Positions 43,385-54,600 are shown, counted from the first letter of the stretch. The stretch is DNA of 64,000 bases from Monodelphis domestica (GCF_027887165.1 NC_077233.1:218160517-218224516), one strand, 5' to 3'. Made by a program: numbers and translations. The notes: generated by a model from the sequence alone, not told the origin.

Positions 43385-44372
43385 AAATTTTCACATTAGC
43401 TTTTTCCAAAAATGTGTCTCATTCTTTTTTCCTACTCTCTCCTGCCCTCCTCCCAAGAAAATAGATGATATGATATAGGCTGTACATATATAATACATAT
43501 TTCCCTGTTCTTCATGTGAACTAAGATGGGGTGTATGGGGTGCTCAGGGAGGGGTAATATCTCTGGTATGGAGGGCTTGTCGTGCCCTTCTAGGGCAGCT
43601 CTCCAGCCTCTGACCCTCACCTGACACCCAGCTCTCACTTATGGCTCCTAGTAGCTGCTAGCATGCTGCAGCGGCCACACCCTGGGCAATGGCTTCGACA
43701 GGCCGGCTAAACCTTGTGAGGGTTTAGCCTCGGGTCGACGTCGACCCCTGGTGAATTAGGGCTTTGCTCACCCAGCATGTGAAGACTGCTTCGGCTGAAC
43801 AGGCAGAAGAAACCAATAAGAAGGTTCAACGGCTGAGATGGCGATGCAGCAAGGAACTGTGGAGTGCTTAGGGCGTGATGGAGCACAAAAAACAACACGG
43901 CCATCCAATGCAGCTGAGGAAGTCTCCAGGTGTAATGACTTTTTGTGCCAATGGACCCAGGCTTCCAACGCCGAGTGGGACTGTCTCTGTGCATCAACTT
44001 TTCCACTTAAATCTTCATGCACAAGTGTCTTTGTGCACAAAAACACAAAGACAATCGTCATCCTCGGTTCGAGAGACAACCAACATGTGAACTAAGATAC
44101 ATATTACTGAAATTAGAGAAAAAATCATAGATGAAATAAAGTGAAGAACAGTATGTTTCAATCAGCATTTCACCACCATCTGTTCCTTCTGTGGCAGTAG
44201 CCTTTTTCACCAGAAGTCCCTCGGAATTGTCCTGGATCCTTGTATCATTAATAATAGTTGTCATTCACTGTTGACCATCATGCATCATTGTTGTTACTGT
44301 GTACATGTTCTCCTCGTTCTGTTCACTTGACTTTGTGTCACTTTATGTAAGTCTTTCTAGGGTTTTTTGTGA
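43385..44372 (-). mobile_element. LINE-1 3' fragment, antisense, split by the ~560-bp element
   Basis: 43,385-43,527 (AAAATGTGTCTCATTC, CTGTACATATATAATAC, CCCTGTTCTTCATGTG) continues at 44,084-44,372 (ATCATAGATGAAATAAAGTG, GAATTGTCCTGGATCC, TCTCCTCGTTCTGTTC). The interruption is the 43,528-44,083 element plus its TSD. Confidence 0.82.
43528..44083 (+). mobile_element. Unrecognised ~560-bp retroelement, copy with 15-bp TSD
   Basis: 556 bp bounded by perfect CATGTGAACTAAGAT repeats at 43,513-43,527 and 44,084-44,098, inserted in an L1 fragment. It begins GGGGTGTATGGGGTGC and ends CATCCTCGGTTCGAGAGAC. Compared with 39,638-40,198 it lacks the ~20 bp around the CATCTATGATAGATG palindrome and has an extra GGGTCGACGTCGACCC palindrome near 43,733. 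TSDs of 12-15 bp indicate target-primed reverse transcription rather than cut-and-paste. No poly(A) tail and no coding frame. Confidence 0.88.
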
Positions 44373-45104
44373 TCATCTTGCTTTTTTTACATTCATAAAA
44401 TTATTGAAGAACCCCCAAAAGCTTTTATGTGAGCTATATGTTTACCAATATTTGCTATATTAGAAAAGAAAACATTTTAGTATTATTATGAAAATAGTTA
44501 CAACTTTGAGAACTTAGTCCATATAACCTCTGATGTCCTTCCAATACCATGTCTATAATCCTATGATCCTTTATTATTTAATTTGCTAATTGGTCCTAAT
44601 TAAATATTTGGCTATTTGACTTTCTTTCTGGTCTGAAAGCAGATAATGTTCAAGATGGTGGCACAAGCTGATTGAAACCAAGTAATGATACAATTCCAGA
44701 GTTGAGTGGGATAATATTACATTCGTCTTGTCTTCACACACACACACACACATGCATGCATACATGTATGCACACTGAATTGTTACTCTCCTCTTTATCT
44801 AAATCCTCCTCACCCTTAAAGGCCAGACTCAAAACTCAAAACATTTTATCAATGTGGACACCATTTTTTATGGCAGAATGATTTTTCTGCATTTCTGTTG
44901 AACTTATTCTGAATAGTACCCAACTGCTCTTTAATCATTTTCTGTAGGTCAATTTTTTAATATTAGCTAGATTAAACTAGATAAGAGGGGACTTCTTTTG
45001 AGAACTCAATGCACAGCAACAATCATACCCTTGGGCCTCAAACAATAGTTGTCCTATAAGCAGGGCTGGAAGGAACCCTAAAATTTATCTTCTCTATTTT
45101 ATTT
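44373..45104. other. No gene; one CA microsatellite
   Basis: (CA)n with CATG/CATGCATA variants at about 44,737-44,772. No other nameable feature. Confidence 0.5.
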
Positions 45105-45288
45105 TTTAACCCCCTTCCTTCTGTCATAGTATTAATTCTAAGACAGAAGAGTGGCAAGTGCTAGTCATTCAGGATTAAGTGACTTGCCCAAGGCCAGGCA
45201 GCTAGGAAATAGATGAGGCCAAATTTGAACCCAACTCCTTTCAATTCCAGGCTTGGTGTTCTATCTGCTATATTACTTAACTGCCCTT
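45105..45288 (-). mobile_element. SINE A, antisense, old
   Basis: CCCTTCCTTCTGTCATAG, AAGACAGAAGAGTGGC, GATTAAGTGACTTGCCC, AAATTTGAACCCAACTCC, TTACTTAACTGCCC. Confidence 0.82.
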
Positions 45289-45540
45289 TTAAAGCTGAAG
45301 AAATTGAAACCTAGAGAGAGTCAATGAATAGACAAGGTCATGGCAATTGGAAGCAATTTGAAATCAGTTCTATTAAATCTAATTTTATTTTTACTCTATC
45401 AGCTGTAATTGATTTTTTGGTACCAATAACTGTAGGCCACCAGAGGTTGCAGAAGATTTCCTAAAGAATAAATAACTTACAAGGATTATACATTCTCATA
45501 TGAAATAGATTTTTGTTTAACAAAAACAATTCCAAGTACT

Positions 45541-45680
45541 CTTTTTTTTTTTTTAAACTCTTACCTTCCATCTTAGAATCAATACTCTGTATTATTTCCA
45601 AGGCAGGAGAATGATAAGGGCTACGTAATGGGACTTAAGTGACTTGCCCAGGGTCACACAGTTAAGAAGTGTCTGACGCC
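45541..45680 (-). mobile_element. SINE A, antisense, truncated
   Basis: T12 tail, CTTACCTTCCATCTTAGAAT, GACTTAAGTGACTTGCCC, GGGTCACACAGTTAAGAAG, stopping at GTCTGACGCC. The tRNA-like head is missing. Confidence 0.88.
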
Positions 45681-46634
45681 ATGCTTTTCTCCATCTTGCA
45701 GCTAAGGACCCTTTTGTTCTTAGTAGCCAGAATCCTCGATACTATAACCCAAAGGACCAGGAGCCATTCTCTCTCTTTTGCTGAAGAGTTTTATAAGAAA
45801 TAGCTTCTTAAGTCTAAATTCCCTATGTATTTAAAGGACTTTTGTTCCCTGCCATTTCTTTCCCCCTAAACCCCACTAATTCAGTTCTAAGAGTTTTTCC
45901 TAATGTTTCTAATTTCTATATTCTATACATATAGAATATTCCTATATTCTAATTTCTAGTTTCTAATTAATTCAATTCTAAGAGTTTTTCGGATGAGTTT
46001 CACTGACTCACATTCATTTGTCAGGTCTGAAGCAGTATATTCCAATAAGAGAGACAAATAGAAGCAGAGAGAGATACAGAGGCAGAGAGAAGTCAGGAAG
46101 AGACAAAGATAGTATCTTTGTAAATGTCTGTGCTGGGGCTCAGCCAAAGCTTCAGACATTAACATTTAGATTTCTCCTTTTTTTACTTTCAGTCATCAGG
46201 AAGTAAAAAGTCAGAGGGTTTCAGCAAAAGATACCCCATAAAGATGCATTACACACGTTTTATCTTGGGTGGACAAAAAACTTTACATGTATGAAGCCTG
46301 GATCACATCAGTCAGTTGTCAGCCCTTGGAAGATCTAAACCACCAAAGGATGCAATAAAGCCCAAAGTAAAGGTGGCCTGAGATGTCAGCAAATCCAAAG
46401 GGGTGATCGCCTTTGTGATGTCAAGAGGGCAGCGGTGGGTCTGCTTTGGAACAGTGATGGGACACGTAACGCAAAAAAGCAAGAATATAAACTGCTTTCA
46501 AAGGTTCAAAAATGAGGAGAAAAATGTGTGAGTTCTCACATCATCTCAAAGACATCACAGAGCACACTGTCTCCTCACCCATTCCTTATGTATGATTACG
46601 AGGCAGTCTAAGAATGCTAGGTTTGGAGTCCTCA
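45681..46634. other. No recognisable feature
   Basis: Single-copy-looking sequence. A short local duplication of TTCTAATTTCTA/TATTCTA text lies at about 45,908-45,970. No gene seen. Confidence 0.5.
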
Positions 46635-46815
46635 GGTCATTGATGTAGAGAGTAGAAGAGACCTTGGAAGCTATTTAGTCCAGCCCCCTCATTTTACAAC
46701 AGAAACTGAAATCCAGTGAAGTGTCTTGCCCAAAGTCACATAGCTAGTAGATGTCTGAGGCACGATTTGAATCCAGGTCCTCAACTCCAAATCCAGTCCC
46801 TTATCCATTATGCCA
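46635..46815 (-). mobile_element. MIR-type SINE, antisense
   Basis: AGAGACCTTGGAAGC, CATTTTACAACAGAAACTG, GTCTTGCCCAAAGTCACATA, ACGATTTGAATCCAGG, CCATTATGCCAT. Confidence 0.78.
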
Positions 46816-46819
46816 TACA

Positions 46820-47050
46820 AAAGTTATGTCCAACTCTTCATGACCTATTTGGAATTTTCTAGCAGACACTAGAGTGGTTTCCCATTTCCTTCTCTAGTTC
46901 ATTTTACAGATGAAAAAACAGGAGCAAACAGGGTTAAGTGACTTGCCCAGGGTCACATTGCTATTGTCTGAGGTTGAATTTAAACTGAGGAAGATGAGTC
47001 TTCCTAACTCCAGGTCTGGCAGACTACCCACTGTGCCACCTGGCTGCCCA
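46820..47050 (-). mobile_element. SINE B, antisense
   Basis: TATGTCCAACTCTTCATGAC, CATTTCCTTCTCTAGTTC, GGTTAAGTGACTTGCCCAG, GAAGATGAGTCTTCC, TGTGCCACCTGGCTGCCC. Full length. Confidence 0.88.
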
Positions 47051-47184
47051 ACTAGACAAAGGAGAATTCAGATCTCAGCCCTGTACTTATTATTATCCTG
47101 AGCTCAGGCAAATCTCTTTACTTTTCTAAGTCTTGTTTTTTGGCTTATAAAATGAAGGAAGCTGGAGTACCCTTCTAGTTTTGT

Positions 47185-47300
47185 TTTGTTTCAATTCTGA
47201 ATTAAGGTTCTAAGGCATTAGAGTGGTAATGGCTAGGCAGTTGGAGTCATGTGACTTACCTAGGGTCATACGACTAGGAAATACCCATCCGGCTTCCCCT
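47185..47300 (-). mobile_element. SINE A, antisense, heavily decayed
   Basis: AAGGTTCTAAGGCATTAGAG, TAATGGCTAGGCAGTTGG, ACTTACCTAGGGTCATACG keep the order of SINE A in antisense. Confidence 0.65.
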
Positions 47301-47334
47301 CCCTTCTAGTTTTAAATCTATGACCTTATGACAT

Positions 47335-47420
47335 CGGTGTGTGTCTCCCTCTCCAGTCCCCCTCCCTTTCTCTCTCTGTCTCTGTCTCTCTCTGTCTCCC
47401 TGTCTCTCTCTCCTCTCTCA
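47335..47420. repeat. CT-rich (TCTCTG/TCTCTC) simple repeat
   Basis: Polypyrimidine stretch, giving low-complexity S/L-rich frames on the plus strand that should not be read as genes. Confidence 0.9.
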
Positions 47421-47564
47421 GCTTTGTTCCCAAAAAAGCTCTGCACCATTTCTATAGTGGAGATAAATTTGAAAAGAGTAAAGAGGTGGTCTTTAGCTTT
47501 TCACAAAAAAACAAAAGAGACCAGAGCTGAATAGCCAGAGGCTATTTTGGAGCAGCTAGCTTTT

Positions 47565-47775
47565 GCTGGGTTGTGGATAGAGGATTGGATTTGGAGTCAA
47601 GAAAGCCTGAATATACTTTCTCACGCACTTACTGGTTTCCTGATTCTGGACAAGTCACTTAAATTTTCTCAGCCTTAGTTTCCATATCTCTAAAATGGGA
47701 ACAATAATAGCACTTACTTCCCAGGTTTGTTGTGAACATCAAAGGAGATGTGTAATGTTATGTGCTTTGGCTGTT
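47565..47775 (+). mobile_element. MIR/CORE-SINE, sense
   Basis: GGATAGAGGATTGGATTTGG, GGACAAGTCACTTAAATTTTC, CTCAGCCTTAGTTTCC, TCTAAAATGGGAACAATAAT, then the L2-like tail GTTGTGAACATCAAAGGAG. Confidence 0.8.
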
Positions 47776-48607
47776 GTGTTTTGTTGTGTTATGAATGTTC
47801 ACACAGTCAACCAAATTTCCAGGATTATCACAATACATTTTAAAGAAAACCCCCTACTTGAATAGGAGTAGAAGTCAGGATATAGCTCCTAGAATGGAAG
47901 TTTATTCCTTTGGTCAATTCCTGTGGTAAAATAAAGTTCCCCATAGACCTCAGGTCATGTAATAAATTACTGGTATAACTAAAACCAAAATCTGTGTGCT
48001 AACAGCACCAATTCATCAGCAAAAGAGAAAAGGGTAGAGGAAAGGTGCCAATGAGAGAATGAGAGGTGATTTTTCAGTGAAAACAACTGATGTTTTATTT
48101 ACAGCTGGTGTTACACAGCACATTTCCCACCCCCCATATTTATTTACAAAATATGTCTCCCTCTATATCACTGGAAGTCTTGAAGTTAGAAAGAAAAACA
48201 TTTAGCAGCCAGACTTGACTTGGCATAGTACAAATTACCCTCTAAAGCTTCATTCAGAACTTTGATATGAAATTCATAAAAGTGCCAGATCTCTGCCCAA
48301 GTCATTTTTACTTGTGTTTCCTGTAAGAAAATGTCATCCCCTACACAGAGAAGAGAAAAGGCTTCCATAATCCCTAAAGTGGGACATGTCATTGCCTCAT
48401 TCTCCTTCCTAAAGGGAAGATTTTTGGGAGTCATATATGGAAGGAAGGAAAGATTTGGGTCTTGTCGTTCAGGGCACAGGAAAATCCCTCTGTAAGGGTT
48501 CCCCTTGATACCCTCTCCCCAAATCTTAGAGCTGTAGTGCTGTGGAGAGTTTATGTGGAGGGGAAAGGGAGAAGGGAAGCAGATACTGTAAGAGAAAAGA
48601 ATAGTGG
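47776..48607. other. Unrecognised; contains a 153-codon minus-strand frame (possible exon)
   Basis: The frame at 48,186-48,647 (-) ends AAKCFSF with a stop. On the minus strand this is followed within ~120 bp by AATAAA-containing sequence (TGTAAATAAATATGG and TGTAAATAAAACATC). Acceptor-like sites (TCTCTGTGTAG, TTTTCTTACAG) lie within it. The upstream end runs into a MIR, so the whole frame is not ancestral. It may be a terminal exon of an unidentified gene, or chance. Confidence 0.2.
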
Positions 48608-48788
48608 TTTGAGAGCTAGAAAGGACCTTAGATATCATCATGCCCAACTCATTTATTTTACATAGAAGGAAGCAAAGATATAAATGAGGTTAAGAGACTT
48701 GCCCAGGGTCACAGGGCTGGTAATTTTGGAGGCAAGATTGGAACACAGGTTTTCTTGATTCCAAGCCCAACAGTCTGTCTACTACATT
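48608..48788 (-). mobile_element. MIR-type SINE, antisense
   Basis: AGCTAGAAAGGACCTTAG, CTCATTTATTTTACATAG, GACTTGCCCAGGGTCAC, GGCAAGATTGGAACACAGG, GTCTGTCTACTACATTA. Confidence 0.78.
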
Positions 48789-50440
48789 AAATAAAAATAT
48801 AGGAGAAAGAACTATGGGGATCTGGTAATCAACCTAATCCAACTCAGCTTCCTAGAACAAGAAGTGCTTTGGCCTCTTCTTCCTCACCGGCTGACACTCT
48901 GGCAAGATGCTATGCCCCAGAATGTGGGGCACATTCACCAGACCCTAAAGATAATTATGAACATTGTTGTTGGAAGCCTGGGGAAAATTCTACTAAGGCA
49001 TCAAGGATTAGATCTTTCTTCAAAAGACTGTCAGTAGGTTAATCACCAATTTGGTCTTTAAAAGTCAAAGAAAATTGTTTTTTTTCTTTTTTCTGATTTG
49101 TGTAGAAGAGGAGCAGAAGTTAGATAAATACTTCACGGGCCTCCCAAGTTTCACTGCCTCCTCCCTCCTTTCCCCAAATTTATTTATGCAAGCAAAGCTT
49201 TGTTTATACCCAATTTCTCCTAGTAGCTGCTGTTCTCCTTTAGCATGGGCAGTTTATTTTGGTCTCCCCTGTTTCTTCTCACTTCCTCCTAGTTGCTTTC
49301 GGGTGATTCCAGGATGCAAGGAGCTATGAAAGCCAGTGCCGCTATCTGCAGATCCTGGTTTGGGGGAAAGAAGTTTTATTCTTTCTCAATTTCTACTTCA
49401 TTCTCTTTTTAACTCTTCTTGCAGCAGGCAGAAGACCACAACTGGGTTAACAAAATAATGTAGTAAATTTGCACCTAGGATAATGTCTAACACATAGTAG
49501 GACTTTACTAAATGCTGGTTGAATTGCAAAATGTTAGCTACTAAGGCCCAAGATCAAAGCACTAAGGCAGCACTAACAAGCTAACTGTACCCAGTAACCA
49601 CACTCATACTGGCCAAACTCCCATCTCCACACCTTTTTGCCTTTTCTTCTCTCTTGTATGCCAGAAAAAAACATTCACAGATTTAAGATATTTCTATGAC
49701 TGGCAGGAAAACCCTTTGTGGGACATGAAACATTTGAAAAATCAACCCATTCATTCCCCCCAAGTCTCTCCTATTAAAGTGGACCAGCCCTAAACTATAA
49801 TCAGAAAGAAAAAAAGAAGGAAGGCGCCGACTGACCTTTGACTTCTCTGGGGAGGCTTGGTCTTCAATTCTGTCCTGTGCCAGATGGCACTAGGAAAAGT
49901 GAAGCTGATTTCAGGTACCTGCAGTGTGTTTTCATCTTAACATTAAAAAGTAAACACAAAAGACTTTTTATTTTTTTTGCATTTAGGAAACAAGTAAATA
50001 TTGGCGATAGTATTAAACAAAGGATGAGGCAAAGCAAAGGTTGCAAGTGTACTGCTCTTTCCCTTAATGTGGTTCTCTAGTCATCTACACTCTGCCCCAA
50101 CCCCTGGTTCTAAATTTCTCTTTCTTCCCTTCTTAGATTATTTTTCTTTTTCTTAGCCTCTATTTTGTCATTTCTCTTTTTTCTTTGAAATTGCCTCTTT
50201 TCTCTGAGAATGATTTCTCTGTCTTTCCTAGGGCCACTCATTGGTCGCTCTGTTCCCCAGATTTAGCCACTTTGGCTCTTCTTAGACAGCCATTCCATTC
50301 TTGGGAGTTCATCATATTGGTGCAGGTCTGAGTTCAGATTACTTTGTCAGCTTTAGCCCTCTGTTGCTCAAGTGATCCACTAATCTCAGCCACCCTTAGC
50401 AGCAGAGATAAAAGGCACTCAGATTACTTATTTCCAAAAT
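48789..50440. other. No gene recognised; one short L2/MIR 3' scrap
   Basis: About 49,470-49,528 (AGGATAATGTCTAACACATA, GTAGGACTTTACTAAATGC) is an L2/MIR-type 3' end. Short T and CT tracts lie near 49,075 and 50,110-50,230. Nothing else. Confidence 0.5.
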
Positions 50441-50960
50441 CACACAATCTGAGATTTAGAGCTGGAAGGGATTTTAGAGACCACGGAGTCCAATCTCTTC
50501 ATTTAACAGATGTTAAATGACTTTCCTAGGCTCACACAGCTGACCCGTTCCATGTTCTATCCTCTTCTCTAAGTTGCCTGCCCTAGATGTGATTTTTCTC
50601 TTGCTTTGCCTCTCTTTCTTTCTGTATTTATGAATTGGAGAAATCTGAAAATGTGTCATTAAAATACTCATTGAATAAAGTTGAATTTTAAAATGGAGTT
50701 TAGCCTTTATGTGTTTTTCTTAAAAGAAAAAAAAATCAAATGAAATAAAACATGGTGTAGTGTTAATAATGGCACACACAGTTTTAGTTTCCAACATATC
50801 TTTTTACAACAACCTTGTGAAGTGGGCAGTACAACTATTATTATACTTATTTTATAGATGAAGAATCTGATGGTAAAACAAATTAATTTATTTTACTTAA
50901 TATGTACTTATATTTACAGATCTCACATCTAATAAGTATCAGGACAGAGGACTCAAACCA
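50441..50960 (-). mobile_element. Two MIR-type fragments, antisense
   Basis: First at about 50,445-50,545 (GAGATTTAGAGCTGGAAGG, GTCCAATCTCTTCATTTAAC, GCTCACACAGCTGACC). Second at about 50,745-50,960 (ACAACCTTGTGAAGTGGG, TTATTTTATAGATGAAG, CTCACATCTAATAAGTATC). Confidence 0.65.
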
Positions 50961-50967
50961 ATGTTTT

Positions 50968-51173
50968 TTTTTTTTTATTTAAACCCTTACCTTCCGTCTT
51001 GGAGTCAATACTGTGTATTGGCTCCAAGGCAGAAGAGTGGTAAGGGCTAGGCAATGGGGGTCAAGTGACTTGCCCAGGGTCACACAACTGGGAAGTGTCT
51101 GAGGTCAGATTTGAACCTAGGACCTCCCGTCTCTAGGCCTAGCTCTCAACACACTGAGCTACCCAGCTGCCCC
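50968..51173 (-). mobile_element. SINE A, antisense, young-looking, TSD CTCAAACCAATGTTT
   Basis: Full-length antisense copy close to consensus (CTTACCTTCCGTCTTGGAGT, GGGTCAAGTGACTTGCCCAG, TTTGAACCTAGGACC, GAGCTACCCAGCTGCCCC). CTCAAACCAATGTTT occurs on both sides, at about 50,953-50,967 and 51,173-51,188. Confidence 0.93.
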
Positions 51174-51199
51174 CTCAAACCAATGTTTTAAGATTCCAT

Positions 51200-51366
51200 G
51201 CCTGAGGAGGGAAATTCAGGGTTCAAATCTAATCTCAAATACTTCTTAATTGTGTGACCTGGGGCTAGTTACTGGACCCCCATTGCCTAGCCCTTACCAC
51301 TCTTCTGCCTTGGAACCAATCCTTAGTATTAACTCTAAGACAAAAGATAAGGGTTTTAAAAAAAAG
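51200..51366 (+). mobile_element. SINE A, sense, head missing
   Basis: GGTTCAAATCTAATCTC, ACTGGACCCCCATTGCC, CTTACCACTCTTCTGCCTTG, GATAAGGGTTTTAAAAAAAA. Confidence 0.88.
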
Positions 51367-52320
51367 ATTCCATGTCTAATCTTCTTTCCCTTATTTCACA
51401 CTATCATTACAAAAAGAATTGAGTCAAGAGTCCTGGGAATTGTTCCCAGTTCTGCTTCTAAATCATTGTGTCACCTTCTATGTTACATCACATTTCTGTT
51501 TTCCATTGTCCCAATGATGAAAGATGGGATTGGATAATCTCTAGAGTCCCTTCCAAGTCAAAAATTCTTTGATTCTGGGGTTGGGGCTTTTTTTTTTCTG
51601 TGAGTCATAATAGGAAAAAGAGCTTCCTTCCTCTAGTCCCATCTACCCCAGCCCAGATTGTAAGGAAGCATCTGTTATTTTTATGAAAGCCAATTAATTC
51701 AGCAAAATAAGTTTTTCTCTAACAGCAGTTGGAGAGTTAGCATTGTGGAGAGCTCTCCCATAATTTAACAGATGATGAAGAGAATAGAAGTAGCAGAAAC
51801 TATGTTCCATTGTTGTCCTGACTTCTGGGGGGTGGGGATGGGGCGGGCAGCTGTCTACATAAATGGGAGCAAATCAAGGAGAGGTCACCGATGACCCTAA
51901 ATGGCATACACAGAGGAACGAATTAAGAACAATTCGGTTGCTCATGTTATGAAACAGCAAGCACATTGTTACTATAATCCTTTGTAGCTAGCAATCCTAA
52001 TATGAAAGATTTTAGGTTCCATGATCAAACCCTCTTGGAGAACTCAATCCTCAAGAAACATTGTTAGCTCATGACACTATGATTCCCAGGAAAAGATTGC
52101 TTTCAGCTTCAAATGGTAACAACTTCTGAGAAAGGAGACATCTGTTACTCTCAGCTCAAGTGTGTTATCTCATTCCTGCAAGAAAACATACACTTATTCT
52201 TTTTTAAAGACAGAAATATAAACCCTCAGGCTTGTTCTGAAAAAAGAAATGTTTGTGCTTTTTCTATTATTAGAGTAGGATTATAGAAAGATAAACTTTA
52301 ATAAGGTTAAGGACAGTCAA
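51367..52320. other. No gene recognised
   Basis: Apart from a MIR-like 3' scrap near 51,505-51,580 (GGATTGGATAATCTCTAG, TTCCAAGTC) and a G-rich stretch near 51,828-51,848, nothing is identified. Confidence 0.5.
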
Positions 52321-52323
52321 TGC

Positions 52324-52963
52324 TGTCTCCAGAGCTACTAGCATGAGCCCATTCCAAGAATCCTGGAAGAGATCTTGGAATGTACAGGGAGCTGGAAGAA
52401 GCAACTGTCACTTCCTGTCCTGAGCTGGAAAAGGAAGGCTGCTTTCCTGAGTTTTCCTACCTCAACCTGTTGTGGGAGAAGAAATCTGTAAATGGCTTTT
52501 GGAGGTTCCTGTTTCACTGAAGAGAACATCATTCATAAGATATAGCTATACCTGCTGGCTTACCAACACTGCCTAAGAAGAAGTTTTACCTGTAGAACCT
52601 GCTTGGTGGGCTCTGGAGGTTACCTTCTTCTGCTCTTGGGTTCATTCTGAGTAACTTTGGAGACAACGTCTGAGATAATTAATTAAACCAGTACCTGAAG
52701 GTTGTAGTTAGTTAGTCAGGAAGGAAATAGTGTAACCTGAAGACCAGAAGCATCCCTCGTGAGAGGGATTTAGATTGGCTGGGGAACAGTATAGACATTA
52801 GAGACAAGGCATCCTTGTGTTTCAATCCTCAAAGTTTACCCTTGCTTTCTAAATAAACAAAGTTACTTTTCTACAAATTAGTCTCTAAGACTTGCGTGCA
52901 CTCGCCTAGTGAAGGAAGGTTCACTTTGCCTTCCCTTCACCATAGGGAACCGAGATATAGACA
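52324..52963 (+). mobile_element. LTR-like block (~640 bp)
   Basis: TGTCTCCAGAGC start and GATATAGACA end give TG...CA termini. A polyadenylation-like TTTCTAAATAAACAAAG lies at about 52,848-52,864, followed by ~100 bp of U5-like sequence. No matching TSD was found and no partner LTR or internal region is present. Called from overall LTR architecture only. Confidence 0.45.
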
Positions 52964-53525
52964 GCCCATTAAGTGTCTAACCCAGTTTCCCATAGTGGAT
53001 AACACCATCTATCCATATTTTTTTCCCCACTATTTTAGGTAGTAATTCTCCCAGTGTCCTATGGCACCCAAAGTCCCAGTTAAAATTACTCCATGAATTA
53101 TAGCTCTGCAGGGAGCTCTGTTCTTCTTAGGCTTTATGAAGATAATTTCAATTTATAGCCATTGTTGAGCTCTTTCTAATACTGTACCTGCATGGAGACT
53201 GGTGGGAAATTTGGTCTTGGTGGCTGCGGGAACTGCAGGAAACAGGGTCTTAGTGGCCTTAGAATGCTGCATGAGGTGAGTTTGGGATAACTGCTTTTCA
53301 GAAGGGTGATCTATCATGGGAATTGGGAGCTTCTCGGTGCCCTAAATGAAAAAGAAATAAAGAAAGCACAATAAAGGATATAAGGATATGAGCAGCTCAA
53401 GAAGACACAGAACAGGAGAGTAGAAAGAGGATTATATTTGGAGTCACAAGACTGGATTCAAGGCTACCTTTTTAGCCTTGGGCAAATAATTCCCCTCTAT
53501 TGGTCTCAGTCATCAATAATGTTGG
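52964..53525. other. No recognisable feature
   Basis: Possible SINE 5' scrap near 53,430-53,515 (GAGTCACAAGACTGG, TTAGCCTTGGGCAAATAATT). Otherwise nothing. Confidence 0.45.
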
Positions 53526-53910
53526 GGGCAGGTAGATGACTCAGTCAATAGAGAACAAGGCCTGGATAAGGGTTCAAATCTGGCCTCAGACACTTGCTAG
53601 TTGCTGTTACCTTAGGCAAGTTACTTAACCACAATTATCTACCAGCCTTGGTGAAGATATGGCACACATGCAGAGCCAGCACTCAGGGAGCTGCTACATT
53701 CCCCCTCTTCCCAACTCCTGAGGACATTTTTTTCATATCCCACCCCTCTGTCCAGCAGCCCAAAGCAAGCACTTTCTCCCTCAACTCTCTCCAATAATCT
53801 GGGGCTCACAGGCAGCTTGAATTAAAGGTGAGGCCCCTATGGTTCTTCTGCCTTAGAATCAATACTTGGTATCAATTCTAAGACAGAAGGAAAGGGTTGT
53901 TAAAAATAAA
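53526..53910 (+). mobile_element. SINE A, sense, split by the ~190-bp repeat
   Basis: The first half, 53,526-53,652 (GGCAGGTAGATGACTCAG, GGTTCAAATCTGGCCTC, GGCAAGTTACTTAACC), is followed after 190 bp by the second half, 53,843-53,910 (TTCTTCTGCCTTAGAATC, AAGGAAAGGGTT). Confidence 0.82.
53653..53842 (-). repeat. Unrecognised ~190-bp interspersed repeat, copy 2
   Basis: Lies within a SINE A. In reverse complement it aligns with 39,060-39,265: CAAGCTGCCTGTGAG, GAAAGTGCTTGCTTTGGG, GGACAGAGGGGTGG, GAAAAAAATGTCCTCAGG, AAGAGGGGGAATG. No clear TSD and no A tail. Confidence 0.65.
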
Positions 53911-54124
53911 AAAGTATTGTTGGATGGTGGGAGCCAAGGAGGCATTGGCCCAAATAATCCCTAAGTTCCCTTCAGATCTGTTCTACCACTCTTCAGTGTT
54001 ATCTTTAAATAGTTGAGTAGTCTCAAACTCAAACCATATTGAAAGACAATTTTGCTTTCCAAAGGATTCTATCTCATTTTTTCCTTTGGCTTAGTCCTCA
54101 CAAAGGAACAATTTTCAATTGAAT

Positions 54125-54600
54125 AAATTACATCAACTAGCATTTATCCACCATCTACCATTTGCCAGGCATTATACTAAGCCCCAGGGTCACAAAGAAA
54201 GGTAAAAATATGGTCTCTGCTCTCCAGAAGCTCACAAATGAATGAGGTACACAACTTGCAAATAAGTATATTCAAACAAGATATAGATAAGAGATAAATG
54301 GGACCATAGAAGGAAGGCATGCGTATTAAGGGGCATGGGAAAAGCTTCTTATGGAGGAAGAGATTTCAGCTGAGACTTAAGGCAACAAAGCCAGGAGGAC
54401 GAGACAGGGAAGGAGAGCTTTCAAGGCATGGCGGATAGCCCCTGAAAATGCCCAGTCAGGAGCAGCAAGGAGACTGGTGACACTAGAATTCAGGGTATGT
54501 TGAGGGACATAAGGTATAAGAAACCTAGAAAGGTGGGGGACCTGGTTTTGAAAGCCAAACAGGATTCTGTATTTTATCCTCTATGCTAACTATAGTCCCT
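54125..54600 (-). mobile_element. L2-like LINE, antisense
   Basis: CTAGCATTTATCCACC, CATTTGCCAGGCATTATAC, GGTCTCTGCTCTCCAGAAGC follow the antisense L2 3' end. A diverged continuation includes GACTTAAGGCAACAAAGCC and GAGCAGCAAGGAGACTGG. Confidence 0.5.

Noticed and set aside
39638..44083. The two inverted ~560-bp copies as terminal repeats of one composite transposon or as LTRs of the ERV
   Set aside because: They are inverted rather than direct, have different TSDs, and one is inserted within an L1 fragment. They are independent insertions.
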